8,215 bases of DNA from Finegoldia magna. Lineage in GTDB: Bacteria; Bacillota; Clostridia; Tissierellales; Peptoniphilaceae. Position numbers and translations under genes: made by a program. Shown one piece after another: positions 1 through 5,749 of the stretch (position 1 is the stretch's first letter; each line of letters starts with the position of its first letter). The notes beneath the pieces are model-generated. The model saw only the letters and a program-made list of their open reading frames with translations, ran no database searches and was not told where the DNA came from. The DNA lies in contig NZ_JAGYZD010000061.1 of the NCBI RefSeq assembly GCF_018371055.1, positions 1-8,215 of the forward strand, read 5' to 3'.

Positions 1-1002
1 ATCTTCTATGAAAATAATGTGTCCTGATTGTTCTCCACCAATAATGTAGCCATTTTTTCTCATTTCTTCAAGAACGTATCTGTCCCCAACTTGTGTTTTG
101 ATAACATCCACGCCAATTTCTTTCAAGCTTTTTATAAGACCGATATTAGTCATAACAGTTCCTACAACTGCGTTATTCTTAAGCTTGTTGTTTTCTTTTA
201 AGAAATGTCCAACTGCACAAATAACATGATCTCCATCCATTATTTCACCAGTTTCATCACAAGCAATCAACCTATCCCCGTCTCCATCGAACGAAAATCC
301 CATATCAGATTCAGAAATTTTTACCAAATTACTTATAACTTCAGGATTTGTTGAACCGCATTTGAAGTTAATATTCTTTCCGTCGTATTCTGTATTTGTA
401 ACAGTCACATTAGCATTTAATCTATTGAAAATAATTGGTGCGATTTCAGAAGTAGCTCCATAACCACAGTCCAAGCTCACCTTCACACCAGTCAAATCCA
501 AATCAACCCTGCTCAAAAGATAATTGATATATGTATCCTTTGCGCATTCTTCTTCATAAACTCTACCTACTTTTTCTCCTGTAATTTTTACGTTAATTTC
601 ATCTTGATGATCAATCAAATATTCGATTTCTTCTTCAAGACTATCTTTTAATTTGAAACCTTCATTCGAAAAATATTTTATTCCATTAAATTCGTAAGGA
701 TTGTGGCTTGCAGAAATCACTATCCCGCAACAAGCATTGTAAAATCTAGTCAAATACGCCACAGCTGGTGTAGGAATTACTCCTAATCTGTAAACATCAA
801 AACCCATGCTAGTAATTCCACTAATCAAAGCCGCTTCCAACATATCCCCAGAAATTCTAGTATCTTTTCCTATAACAATTAATTTATTATCTACATCTTT
901 TAATTTATAACAAGCTGCTCTCGCAAGCTTATAAGCTAATTCAACAGTTAAATCTTCGCCTGCAACGCCTCTTATACCGTCAGTTCCGAAATATTTTCCC
1001 AT
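1..1002 (-). CDS. glmM: phosphoglucosamine mutase GlmM, N-terminal 334 residues (gene runs off the left edge)
   Basis: GlmM converts glucosamine-6-phosphate to glucosamine-1-phosphate, the cytosolic step before UDP-GlcNAc and peptidoglycan. I translated the strand by hand. It opens MGKYFGTDGIRG, the typical GlmM N-terminus. The active-site loop ISASHNP is at about residues 96-102, with Ser99 the expected phosphoserine. The metal-binding DGDGDR is at 239-244 and the sugar-binding loop GGEQSGH at 322-328. The family is about 450 residues long, so roughly the last 115, including the C-terminal phosphate-binding domain, lie outside the window. The reading frame is open throughout. The start is supported by a strong GAGGGGG ribosome site 6 nt upstream. 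The gene lies downstream of cdaA-cdaR as in many Firmicutes, but a terminator and its own promoter separate it from them. In relatives GlmM binds and inhibits CdaA. Phosphomannomutase is excluded by the overall GlmM-type sequence and context. Confidence 0.96.
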   Translation of the reverse strand, partial: MGKYFGTDGIRGVAGEDLTVELAYKLARAACYKLKDVDNKLIVIGKDTRISGDMLEAALISGITSMGFDVYRLGVIPTPAVAYLTRFYNACCGIVISASHNPYEFNGIKYFSNEGFKLKDSLEEEIEYLIDHQDEINVKITGEKVGRVYEEECAKDTYINYLLSRVDLDLTGVKVSLDCGYGATSEIAPIIFNRLNANVTVTNTEYDGKNINFKCGSTNPEVISNLVKISESDMGFSFDGDGDRLIACDETGEIMDGDHVICAVGHFLKENNKLKNNAVVGTVMTNIGLIKSLKEIGVDVIKTQVGDRYVLEEMRKNGYIIGGEQSGHIIFIED

Positions 1003-1030
1003 CAATATCCCCCTCTATTTTTATAATCTA

Positions 1031-1036
1031 ATTATA
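1031..1036 (-). promoter_or_regulatory. extended -10 promoter of glmM
   Basis: The minus strand reads TGTTATAAT here, a perfect TATAAT with the TG extension. No convincing -35 hexamer lies 16-18 nt upstream, which is common for extended -10 promoters. The predicted transcript start is near 1024, giving a leader of about 22 nt that contains the GAGGGGG ribosome site. It lies just downstream of the terminator at 1081-1108, so glmM can be transcribed separately from cdaAR. Confidence 0.6.
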
Positions 1037-1074
1037 ACACATAATGTAAAAATCAATTAAAATGTGCATCTTTT

Positions 1075-1355
1075 TCAAATAAAAAAACGAGTTTGCACTC
1101 GCTTTTTTATAAACATAAAACTTGTAATCGGTAACAAGAACAATGTGTTTATTATTAAGTTTTTAAAAGTTTCAGTTTTATATGAAAAGTACACACCAAT
1201 AAAAGATGTTATTGGCAATGAGAAAAATATTACTTGGCTTAATAATTTTGATAAGTCTGGTGAAGTTTCAGCAACTTTTCCACATAAAATGAAATTATTG
1301 TTAGAATTGCACCTAGTACAATTGTTATCAATGTAATTTCGTTTTTAATTTTCAT
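1075..1355 (-). pseudogene. small three-helix membrane protein gene with an apparent one-base frameshift
   Basis: I do not recognise the family. An ATG at 1355 lies 1 nt after the cdaR stop (TAA T ATG), which suggests translational coupling; its own ribosome site is weak. The first frame gives MKIKNEITLITIVLGAILTI... and runs 38 residues to a TAA at 1239-1241. At the A4 run (plus-strand TTTT, 1276-1279) the -1 frame becomes plainly protein-like and continues to a TGA at 1075-1077. Joined, this gives about 93 residues with hydrophobic segments near 7-25, 38-58 and 67-83, and a basic tail (KKRVQTR). The hexapeptide LPITSF occurs twice, near 47-52 and 75-80. One extra A would restore a single frame, so a deletion, a sequencing error or real -1 slippage on A-AAG could explain it. 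It fills most of the 354-nt gap between cdaR and glmM. The plus-strand ORF over the same bases is its shadow. Confidence 0.55.
1081..1108 (-). terminator. rho-independent terminator between the cdaAR block and glmM
   Basis: Stem CGAGT/ACTCG (1088-1092 with 1097-1101), loop of 4 nt, followed on the minus strand by seven T (1087-1081). The plus strand also has a six-T tail (1103-1108), so it could act in both directions, although no plus-strand gene is seen to need it. The stem is short (5 bp), and A/T-run pairing may lengthen it. It lies inside the last codons of the shifted small ORF, before that ORF's TGA. Confidence 0.65.
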
Positions 1356-1356
1356 A

Positions 1357-2334
1357 TTATTTTTCCAGGACAACTGTTGCTGTGATTCTTCCATTGGAGC
1401 CTTCTGCAAGGACTATTGATTGCGGTAAATCCAATGCTACATCTACAGTGTTTTCTCCCTCTTTAAAATCTTTTAAATCTATTGCTTTGGTTGTTATATT
1501 TGAATGTGATTTTATAATATCATCTTGTCCTTTTATCTTGATTGTTGGTCTACTAAATGTAACTTTCTTAACTTTCAATCCATCTGGAATATTAGTCACA
1601 ACCGGTTTGATTTCGACATCTTTTTTCAGCAATACATCGATTATTACTTTGCAACTTTCAGATGATTTGGTCAAGTATGATCTTGCCGTGTCGTCTTTTA
1701 AGCTTAGATTAATCGGTAAATCTAAGTTGATATCTTTGTCAATATTTGACTGATCGATTTTGACTGATGCGTAATCAATTGAATTAAGATATGTTTTCGC
1801 TCCAGATACTTTTATATCTTTTGGATCTAGTTTTATGGAGTCAATTTCCACATTTTCTGGTAAATCCCCAACCTTCATTAATCTTATAGGGAATTTAACC
1901 GTATCGACTGTTTCTGTTTTCACTAAAATAGTTTCGTCAGATTGATCAGTTACGTTGACTCCTTGAGGAAGATTTACTTGCACAGGTAATGTTTCAGAAT
2001 CCACTTTTATGGATTTTACATCGACAAAAGCTTTTATTTCTGAATTTTTCATTTTGGTTATTGTGTTTCTTCTTCCTTCCACGCGCATAGATATTGTCGG
2101 ATTTTTAGGGGATATAATCACCCTCCCATTTTCCCTTAACTTATCTATGTCGCGATATTCAACATTTACTACTGGAATATCTTTTGTTACTACAGGGTTT
2201 TTATTTTCCATTACAAAAGACCACAAAAATATCGCCAAAAAAAGACAGACTATTTTTATTATAAGATTGTTTGAATAAAATCCTTTGAAGTCAATATTTT
2301 TTAAGTATGAATTATTCTTTATTTTATCTTTCAT
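1357..2334 (-). CDS. cdaR: CdaR, YbbR-domain regulator of the c-di-AMP cyclase
   Basis: CdaR is a membrane-anchored extracytoplasmic protein that binds CdaA and modulates its c-di-AMP synthesis. The 325 residues start with a basic cytoplasmic stretch, then one transmembrane helix at about 23-42 (LIIKIVCLFLAIFLWSF). Three successive YbbR-like beta-rich repeats follow, at roughly 47-143, 144-235 and 238-325. Each has the pattern 'IPV-x-V ... P-x-x-I-x-V-x-G ... V-x-V-x-LP-x-x-V'. The Bacillus CdaR, as I recall it, is longer with four YbbR repeats, so this is a shorter three-repeat form. The start overlaps the cdaA stop by 11 nt and is preceded by AAAGGA at suitable spacing inside cdaA, which indicates tight co-translation. 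The exact repeat borders are my estimate. Confidence 0.9.
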   Translation of the reverse strand: MKDKIKNNSYLKNIDFKGFYSNNLIIKIVCLFLAIFLWSFVMENKNPVVTKDIPVVNVEYRDIDKLRENGRVIISPKNPTISMRVEGRRNTITKMKNSEIKAFVDVKSIKVDSETLPVQVNLPQGVNVTDQSDETILVKTETVDTVKFPIRLMKVGDLPENVEIDSIKLDPKDIKVSGAKTYLNSIDYASVKIDQSNIDKDINLDLPINLSLKDDTARSYLTKSSESCKVIIDVLLKKDVEIKPVVTNIPDGLKVKKVTFSRPTIKIKGQDDIIKSHSNITTKAIDLKDFKEGENTVDVALDLPQSIVLAEGSNGRITATVVLEK

Positions 2335-3166
2335 CTTCTATTTCCTTTCTGTTGAAAATATAAGAATCTTGATCATTGTATAATTTTGTCAGAATCTTTG
2401 TTAGAGTTGGTTCATCAACGTATCTGTTGATTTTGCCGTGTTCAGCTATTGAAATACCACCTGTTTCTTCTGAAACTATAAGTGCCAGACAATCACTTTT
2501 TTCACTCATTCCTATAGCTGCTCTGTGTCTTGTCCCCAATTCCTTGGATATGGATTGTTCTGTGGACAATGGCAAAAAACATGCCGCCGCTTTGATAGTA
2601 TCATTTTTGATTACAACTGCGCCATCATGAAGTGGAGTATTAGGTATGAATATATTTATCAAAAGTTCGCTAGAAATCGCAGAATTTAAAACCGTGCCTG
2701 TTTCTACAACATCTCCAAGACCTGTACTTCTTTCGAAGATAATCAACGCACCGATTCTTTGTCTTGAAAGTGAAAATACAGCGTGTACAATTTCTTCCAC
2801 GCACTTATCCACTTTTTCTCCTCTGATATCCGCAAATGATTTGGTCAAAATATTACTTCTACCTATTGTTTCCAAAATTTTTCTAAGTTCAGGCTGGAAT
2901 ACCACTATTATCATGATAGCCAAAGCCGTCATCATGTTCTCCAAAACCCAGTTTACAGTGTATAATTTCAACGAATCACTGATTTTTACAAAAATAAATA
3001 TGATTACTAAGCCTTTTACAAGTTGTTCAGCTCTTGTTTCTTTTATCATCATATATAATTTGTAAATACAGACCGCAACTATAGCGATATCTATGATATC
3101 CAAAAATCTTAGTGTATTGATCATATTAAAAAATTTATCCAAAAAAACCAAATTAATCATTCCCAT
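2324..3166 (-). CDS. cdaA: membrane diadenylate cyclase CdaA (DisA_N domain)
   Basis: CdaA condenses two ATP into cyclic di-AMP, the second messenger that controls potassium, osmolyte and wall homeostasis. The 280 residues show hydrophobic helices near 22-40, 50-62 and 78-91. A short linker and the DAC catalytic domain (about 100-265) follow. Both signature motifs are intact: DGA at 181-183 (LHDGAVVI) and RHR at 213-215 (GTRHRAAIGMSE). Length and layout match CdaA rather than DisA, which lacks the membrane helices and carries DNA-binding domains. Start: the ATG at 3166 has a modest AAAGAAG about 7 nt upstream; the ATG two codons later is a possible alternative. It is followed by cdaR with an 11-nt overlap. 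There is no terminator between the two, so they form one transcript. Confidence 0.95.
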   Translation of the reverse strand: MGMINLVFLDKFFNMINTLRFLDIIDIAIVAVCIYKLYMMIKETRAEQLVKGLVIIFIFVKISDSLKLYTVNWVLENMMTALAIMIIVVFQPELRKILETIGRSNILTKSFADIRGEKVDKCVEEIVHAVFSLSRQRIGALIIFERSTGLGDVVETGTVLNSAISSELLINIFIPNTPLHDGAVVIKNDTIKAAACFLPLSTEQSISKELGTRHRAAIGMSEKSDCLALIVSEETGGISIAEHGKINRYVDEPTLTKILTKLYNDQDSYIFNRKEIEDER

Positions 3167-3179
3167 CTATGCTTCTTTA

Positions 3180-3185
3180 ATTATA
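3180..3185 (-). promoter_or_regulatory. candidate promoter (proximal) of cdaA
   Basis: Minus-strand TATAAT with TTGGTG 16 nt upstream (3202-3207) as a plausible -35. The predicted transcript start (about 3173) would leave a leader of only about 7 nt, barely covering the weak ribosome site. Either the leader is very short or the promoter at 3227-3232 is the one used. Confidence 0.4.
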
Positions 3186-3226
3186 TGATACCATAAATTA
3201 TCACCAATTTTTCGCAAAATTAAACG

Positions 3227-3232
3227 ATTATA
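3227..3232 (-). promoter_or_regulatory. candidate promoter (distal) of cdaA
   Basis: A second perfect TATAAT on the minus strand in the 103-nt gap between ptsH and cdaA. Its -35 region is poor. It would give a leader of about 54 nt. cdaA may therefore be transcribed independently of ptsH, perhaps in addition to readthrough. Confidence 0.35.
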
Positions 3233-3247
3233 TAACCATTTATCCGT

Positions 3248-3271
3248 AAAAACATTTTCATACTATGTTTT
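3248..3271 (-). terminator. weak AT-rich hairpin after ptsH
   Basis: Inverted repeat AAAACAT/ATGTTTT (3265-3271 with 3249-3255), 9-nt loop, ending in five T on the minus strand. It overlaps the ptsH stop codon. Only one G-C pair is present in the stem, so termination would be inefficient at best. Confidence 0.3.
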
Positions 3272-3533
3272 AATAATCCAGCCCTTTTTCAATTAATTCG
3301 CTTAATTTTTCAAGTGCTAATTGTTCATCTTCACCATCGCACCTTAAAATAAGCTCACATCCTTTGTGCGCTGATAATGACAAAATGCTTATAATACTTT
3401 TGCCACTGTATGTTTTATTGTCTTTTATGAATTCAATATTAGAATTGTATTTTACTGCTTCATTCAAAAATTTAGATGCAGCTCTTGCGTGAAGTCCTAT
3501 CTCATTTGTTATACAAACCTTTTTCTCTACCAT
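3270..3533 (-). CDS. ptsH: HPr phosphocarrier protein of the PTS
   Basis: HPr passes phosphate from PEP-charged enzyme I to sugar-specific EIIA proteins in the cytosol. The length of 87 residues is standard. The phosphorylatable histidine is His15 in GLHARAA (13-19). Ser46 in GKSIISI (44-50) is the site that HPr kinase modifies in Gram-positive bacteria, where HPr-Ser-P acts with CcpA in catabolite control. The presence of His15 separates it from the Crh paralogue. The start is well supported by TGGAGG (core 3539-3543) 5 nt before the ATG. It stands alone, without ptsI next to it, behind a hairpin terminator that follows rubrerythrin. Its promoter is not obvious in the 56-nt gap, so expression by readthrough or RNA processing is possible. 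Confidence 0.96.
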   Translation of the reverse strand: MVEKKVCITNEIGLHARAASKFLNEAVKYNSNIEFIKDNKTYSGKSIISILSLSAHKGCELILRCDGEDEQLALEKLSELIEKGLDY

Positions 3534-3550
3534 AATTTCCTCCAGATTTT

Positions 3551-3582
3551 AAAAATATAAGCCGGTATTACCCGGCTTATAT
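3551..3582 (-). terminator. 11-bp hairpin terminator or attenuator between rubrerythrin and ptsH
   Basis: Perfect 11-bp inverted repeat (3555-3565 with 3572-3582, core AAGCCGG/CCGGCTT) around a 6-nt loop, followed on the minus strand by a run of five T, partly shared with the stem foot. It begins 8 nt after the rubrerythrin stop and ends about 11 nt before the ptsH ribosome site. The plus-strand side has no T run, so it is oriented to stop rubrerythrin transcripts. The short T tail suggests partial rather than complete termination. Confidence 0.75.
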
Positions 3583-3589
3583 CAAAAAA

Positions 3590-4132
3590 TTAATATTCTA
3601 TGAATTTTTCGGATTTACATCCGCAAATTGGACATGCATCGATTTTTTCAAATCCTATGTATCCACAAATTGGGCATAGTAATATTTCTTCTACTTCTAA
3701 GTCTTTTCCACCGTCAACGAATTCTTTTGCTTTTCCGAATCTTTCAGCGTGAACTTTTTCAGCTTCTACAGCAAATCTCATAGCTCTTACTGCTTCTTTT
3801 TCTTCTTGCATTTCAGCTACTTCTATGTAAGCTGGGTACATTTCAGTTGCTTCGAAGATTTCTCCGTTTCTAGCTCCTTCTAAGTTTTCAGAAGTGCTTC
3901 CAATTCCGAAACCAGCCATGCTAGTTACTGCGAAATCACCGTGAACATCTTTTAATGCATCAAAGTGTAATGCAGCGTGGATTTTTTCAGCGTCAGCTGT
4001 AGCGTTGAACAATCTTGCAACATTTTTAAAACCGTCTTTTTCAGCTTTATTCCCCCAAATGTTGTATCTGTTTCTTGCTTGAGATTCTCCTCCAAATGCT
4101 GATTGTAAATTTGCTTGTGTCATCATTTTCAT
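3590..4132 (-). CDS. rbr: rubrerythrin (non-haem di-iron peroxidase)
   Basis: Rubrerythrin reduces hydrogen peroxide in the cytosol of anaerobes, using electrons passed through its rubredoxin-like iron site. The 180 residues begin with a four-helix ferritin-like domain (about 5-140). It carries the expected iron-ligand pattern: Glu16 (GGESQARNRY), Glu49 and His52 (AEKIHAA), glutamates around 91-98, and Glu123/Glu125 with His128 (EAEKVHAERF). The C-terminal domain has two Cys pairs, CPICG at 153-157 and CPICGC at 167-172, the FeS4 rubredoxin site. A long helix-linking segment rich in Gly and Ser (72-90) is normal for the family. The start is supported by AGGGGG 9 nt upstream. The gene has its own extended -10 promoter and a Fur/PerR-like box, and ends at a hairpin, so it looks like a single-gene, peroxide-regulated unit. 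Confidence 0.95.
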   Translation of the reverse strand: MKMMTQANLQSAFGGESQARNRYNIWGNKAEKDGFKNVARLFNATADAEKIHAALHFDALKDVHGDFAVTSMAGFGIGSTSENLEGARNGEIFEATEMYPAYIEVAEMQEEKEAVRAMRFAVEAEKVHAERFGKAKEFVDGGKDLEVEEILLCPICGYIGFEKIDACPICGCKSEKFIEY

Positions 4133-4165
4133 ATCAAAATACCCCCTATTTTATTTTATACATAT

Positions 4166-4171
4166 ATTATA
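4166..4171 (-). promoter_or_regulatory. extended -10 promoter of rubrerythrin
   Basis: Minus-strand TGATATAAT, a perfect -10 with TG extension. No good -35 is seen at 16-18 nt. The predicted start is near 4159, giving a leader of about 27 nt that contains the AGGGGG ribosome site. Confidence 0.6.
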
Positions 4172-4200
4172 TCACATCGTTAACAAACAATGAATACAAT

Positions 4201-4215
4201 TTGTAATAATTACAA
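4201..4215. promoter_or_regulatory. Fur-family (PerR-like) 7-1-7 operator upstream of rubrerythrin
   Basis: Perfect 7-1-7 palindrome TTGTAAT-A-ATTACAA. The Bacillus PerR box is TTATAAT-N-ATTATAA, so only the third base of each half differs, symmetrically. It lies 2 nt past the mreB-like stop and about 30 nt upstream of the rubrerythrin -10, just beyond the -35 position. Control of rubrerythrin by PerR is known in clostridia. The match and context are seen directly; the identity of the regulator (PerR rather than Fur or Zur) is inference. Confidence 0.55.
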
Positions 4216-4217
4216 TT

Positions 4218-5261
4218 TTATCTCATTCTGCTAACAATTACTTTTCTTCTCAAATCCTGATGAGAATCACTGTCTTCTTTTAATTTATCCATCCACATTA
4301 ATGATTTACCAGTTCCCCTAACAACTGCCGTGATTGGACCATCTACAATCCTAGCGTTCACACCAATTCTTTCAGAAATTAATTTATCCAATCCTTTCAG
4401 TAGACATCCACCGCCACTCATAATGATTCCTCTTTCGTAAACATCTGCCGCTAATTCAGCTGGAGTTTGTTCCAAAACTTCTTGTACAGTGTCTACAATT
4501 TTATCTATCGGCTTTTTCAATGCAACTGAAATATCTTTTGACGAAACGTAAATGTGCATTGGTAATCCATTTACCAGATTTCTACCTTTGATTTCGTACA
4601 ACTCTCCATCATCTCTAGGATATGCACTGCCTACATTTATTTTAACTTTTTCCGCAGTGGATTCTCCAATAATCATGTTGTATTTTGTTTGGACAAAATC
4701 TTGTATTCTTCTGTCAAACTCATCTCCTGCAACAGGAATTGATTTGTTGATTACAATTCCTCCCATGGAAATCACCGCAACATCGGTAGTTCCTCCACCG
4801 ATATCTACGACGATGTTTCCCCTTGCATCTGTCACATCAATTCCTGAACCTATAGCTGCCGCCAATGGCTCTTCAATTAAATACGTGTTGTAAGCTCCAG
4901 CGTATTTTGAAGCTTGAATGACAGCTCTTCTTTGAACTTGTGAGATTTGACTTGGAACGCAGATCAAAACTTCTGGTCTGATTAATGATTTGCCCAAAGT
5001 TTTTTTAAGTAAATATGAAATGATTTTTTCTGTTGAATTAAAATCTGCAACCACACCATCTTTTAATGGCTTTTTGGCGACAATATTTCCTGGAGTTCTC
5101 CCCAAAATTTTCTTAGCGTCTTTTCCAACAGAAATTATTTTTGAATTAAAACTATTCATCGCCACAACAGAAGGTTCATTCAATACGACTCCTTTGTTTG
5201 GCAAATACACAAGAACAGACGCTGTTCCCAAATCTATTGCTATTTTTCTTCGAAAATTCAT
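4218..5261 (-). CDS. mreB: MreB/Mbl-family bacterial actin
   Basis: MreB-type actins form membrane-bound filaments that guide peptidoglycan synthesis. The 347 residues contain the actin-fold signatures. Phosphate-1 loop DLGTA is at 10-14, PSQISQVQRRAV at 103-114, the EEPLAAAIGSG catalytic-Glu region at 130-140, phosphate-2 DIGGGTTD at 153-160, and adenosine motif MSGGGCLLKG at 281-290. The length is typical. The N-terminus is short and basic (MNFRRK) without a clear amphipathic helix. The C-terminus has a charged tail (KLKEDSDSHQDLRRKVIVSRMR). The AGGTGAT ribosome site sits before the ATG, and the gene starts 8 nt after the ispF stop, so it is the third gene of the ispD operon. No mreC or mreD lies next to it, which argues for an Mbl/MreBH-like or stand-alone copy; MreB versus Mbl cannot be decided here. 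StbA/ParM plasmid actins and DnaK are excluded by the motifs. Confidence 0.9.
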   Translation of the reverse strand: MNFRRKIAIDLGTASVLVYLPNKGVVLNEPSVVAMNSFNSKIISVGKDAKKILGRTPGNIVAKKPLKDGVVADFNSTEKIISYLLKKTLGKSLIRPEVLICVPSQISQVQRRAVIQASKYAGAYNTYLIEEPLAAAIGSGIDVTDARGNIVVDIGGGTTDVAVISMGGIVINKSIPVAGDEFDRRIQDFVQTKYNMIIGESTAEKVKINVGSAYPRDDGELYEIKGRNLVNGLPMHIYVSSKDISVALKKPIDKIVDTVQEVLEQTPAELAADVYERGIIMSGGGCLLKGLDKLISERIGVNARIVDGPITAVVRGTGKSLMWMDKLKEDSDSHQDLRRKVIVSRMR

Positions 5262-5269
5262 ATTATCAC

Positions 5270-5749
5270 CTATAAATCTTTTTTATTCAATATGCAGACA
5301 CTGTTAGCTGTAATGCCTTCGCATCGGCCTTCGAATCCAAGTTGTTCTGTTGTAGTTGCCTTGACTGAAATATTAAATGTATTAGTGTGCAAATCTTGTG
5401 CGATATTTTCACGCATTGTGTCGATGTAATCTCTAAGTTTTGGTTTTTGGCAAGAAATCGTAGAGTCAATATTTCCAACTTCATATCCCATATAATCCAT
5501 AATTTCAAAAACTTTTCTAAGCAAAACTCTGGAATCAATGTCCTTGTATTTCATATCGGTGTCTGGAAATAACTTGCCAATATCTCCCAAGCAAAGTGCT
5601 CCACATATAGCATCCATTATAGCATGAATCAAAACATCTGCATCACTGTGACCCAAAAGTCCCTTATCGTGTGGAATTTCGACCCCGCCTAATATCAATT
5701 TTCTATCTTCAACAAGTTTGTGTACATCTAACCCAAAACCTATTCTCAT
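5270..5749 (-). CDS. ispF: 2-C-methyl-D-erythritol 2,4-cyclodiphosphate synthase IspF
   Basis: IspF closes CDP-ME 2-phosphate to the cyclic diphosphate MEcPP, releasing CMP, in the cytosolic MEP isoprenoid pathway. It works as a trimer with active sites between subunits. The 159 residues are full length. The zinc ligands are Asp8 and His10 (GLDVHK) and His42 ([11 protein letters not shown]). The other conserved blocks are GHSDAD at 33-38, [12 protein letters not shown] at 54-65 and the substrate loop [12 protein letters not shown] at 131-142. Its ATG overlaps the ispD TGA (ATGA), so translation of the two is coupled. Both enzymes act one step apart in the same pathway (IspE lies between them), and they are fused as IspDF in some bacteria. 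No key residue is missing. Confidence 0.97.
   Translation of the reverse strand: MRIGFGLDVHKLVEDRKLILGGVEIPHDKGLLGHSDADVLIHAIMDAICGALCLGDIGKLFPDTDMKYKDIDSRVLLRKVFEIMDYMGYEVGNIDSTISCQKPKLRDYIDTMRENIAQDLHTNTFNISVKATTTEQLGFEGRCEGITANSVCILNKKDL

Noticed and set aside
1064..1336. 90-codon plus-strand ORF in the cdaR-glmM gap
   Set aside because: It has no ribosome site, runs through the terminator hairpin, and is the mirror of the minus-strand membrane ORF, which has far better protein character.
2646..3065. Plus-strand ORF of 139 codons inside cdaA
   Set aside because: Antisense shadow of a gene with intact catalytic motifs; no ribosome site or recognisable domain. The other plus-strand ORFs (1382-1753, 4552-4893, 4990-5307, 7724-7981 and 7978-8208, for example) fail the same way.
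3167..3269. Riboswitch or structured leader before cdaA
   Set aside because: The gap is 103 nt of AT-rich sequence with only small weak inverted repeats and no conserved motif I recognise.
3567..3589. TTGATA plus TATATT as a ptsH promoter across the hairpin
   Set aside because: The spacing is 20 nt, and the -10 would lie in the hairpin foot; not credible as a standard promoter.
4201..4215. Palindrome after mreB as a terminator
   Set aside because: Only one G-C pair per arm, 1-nt loop, and no T run on the minus strand; it fits an operator better than a hairpin.
5287..5538. Minus-strand 83-codon ORF inside ispF in another frame
   Set aside because: Overlaps the well-supported ispF frame entirely and has no start signal or domain.
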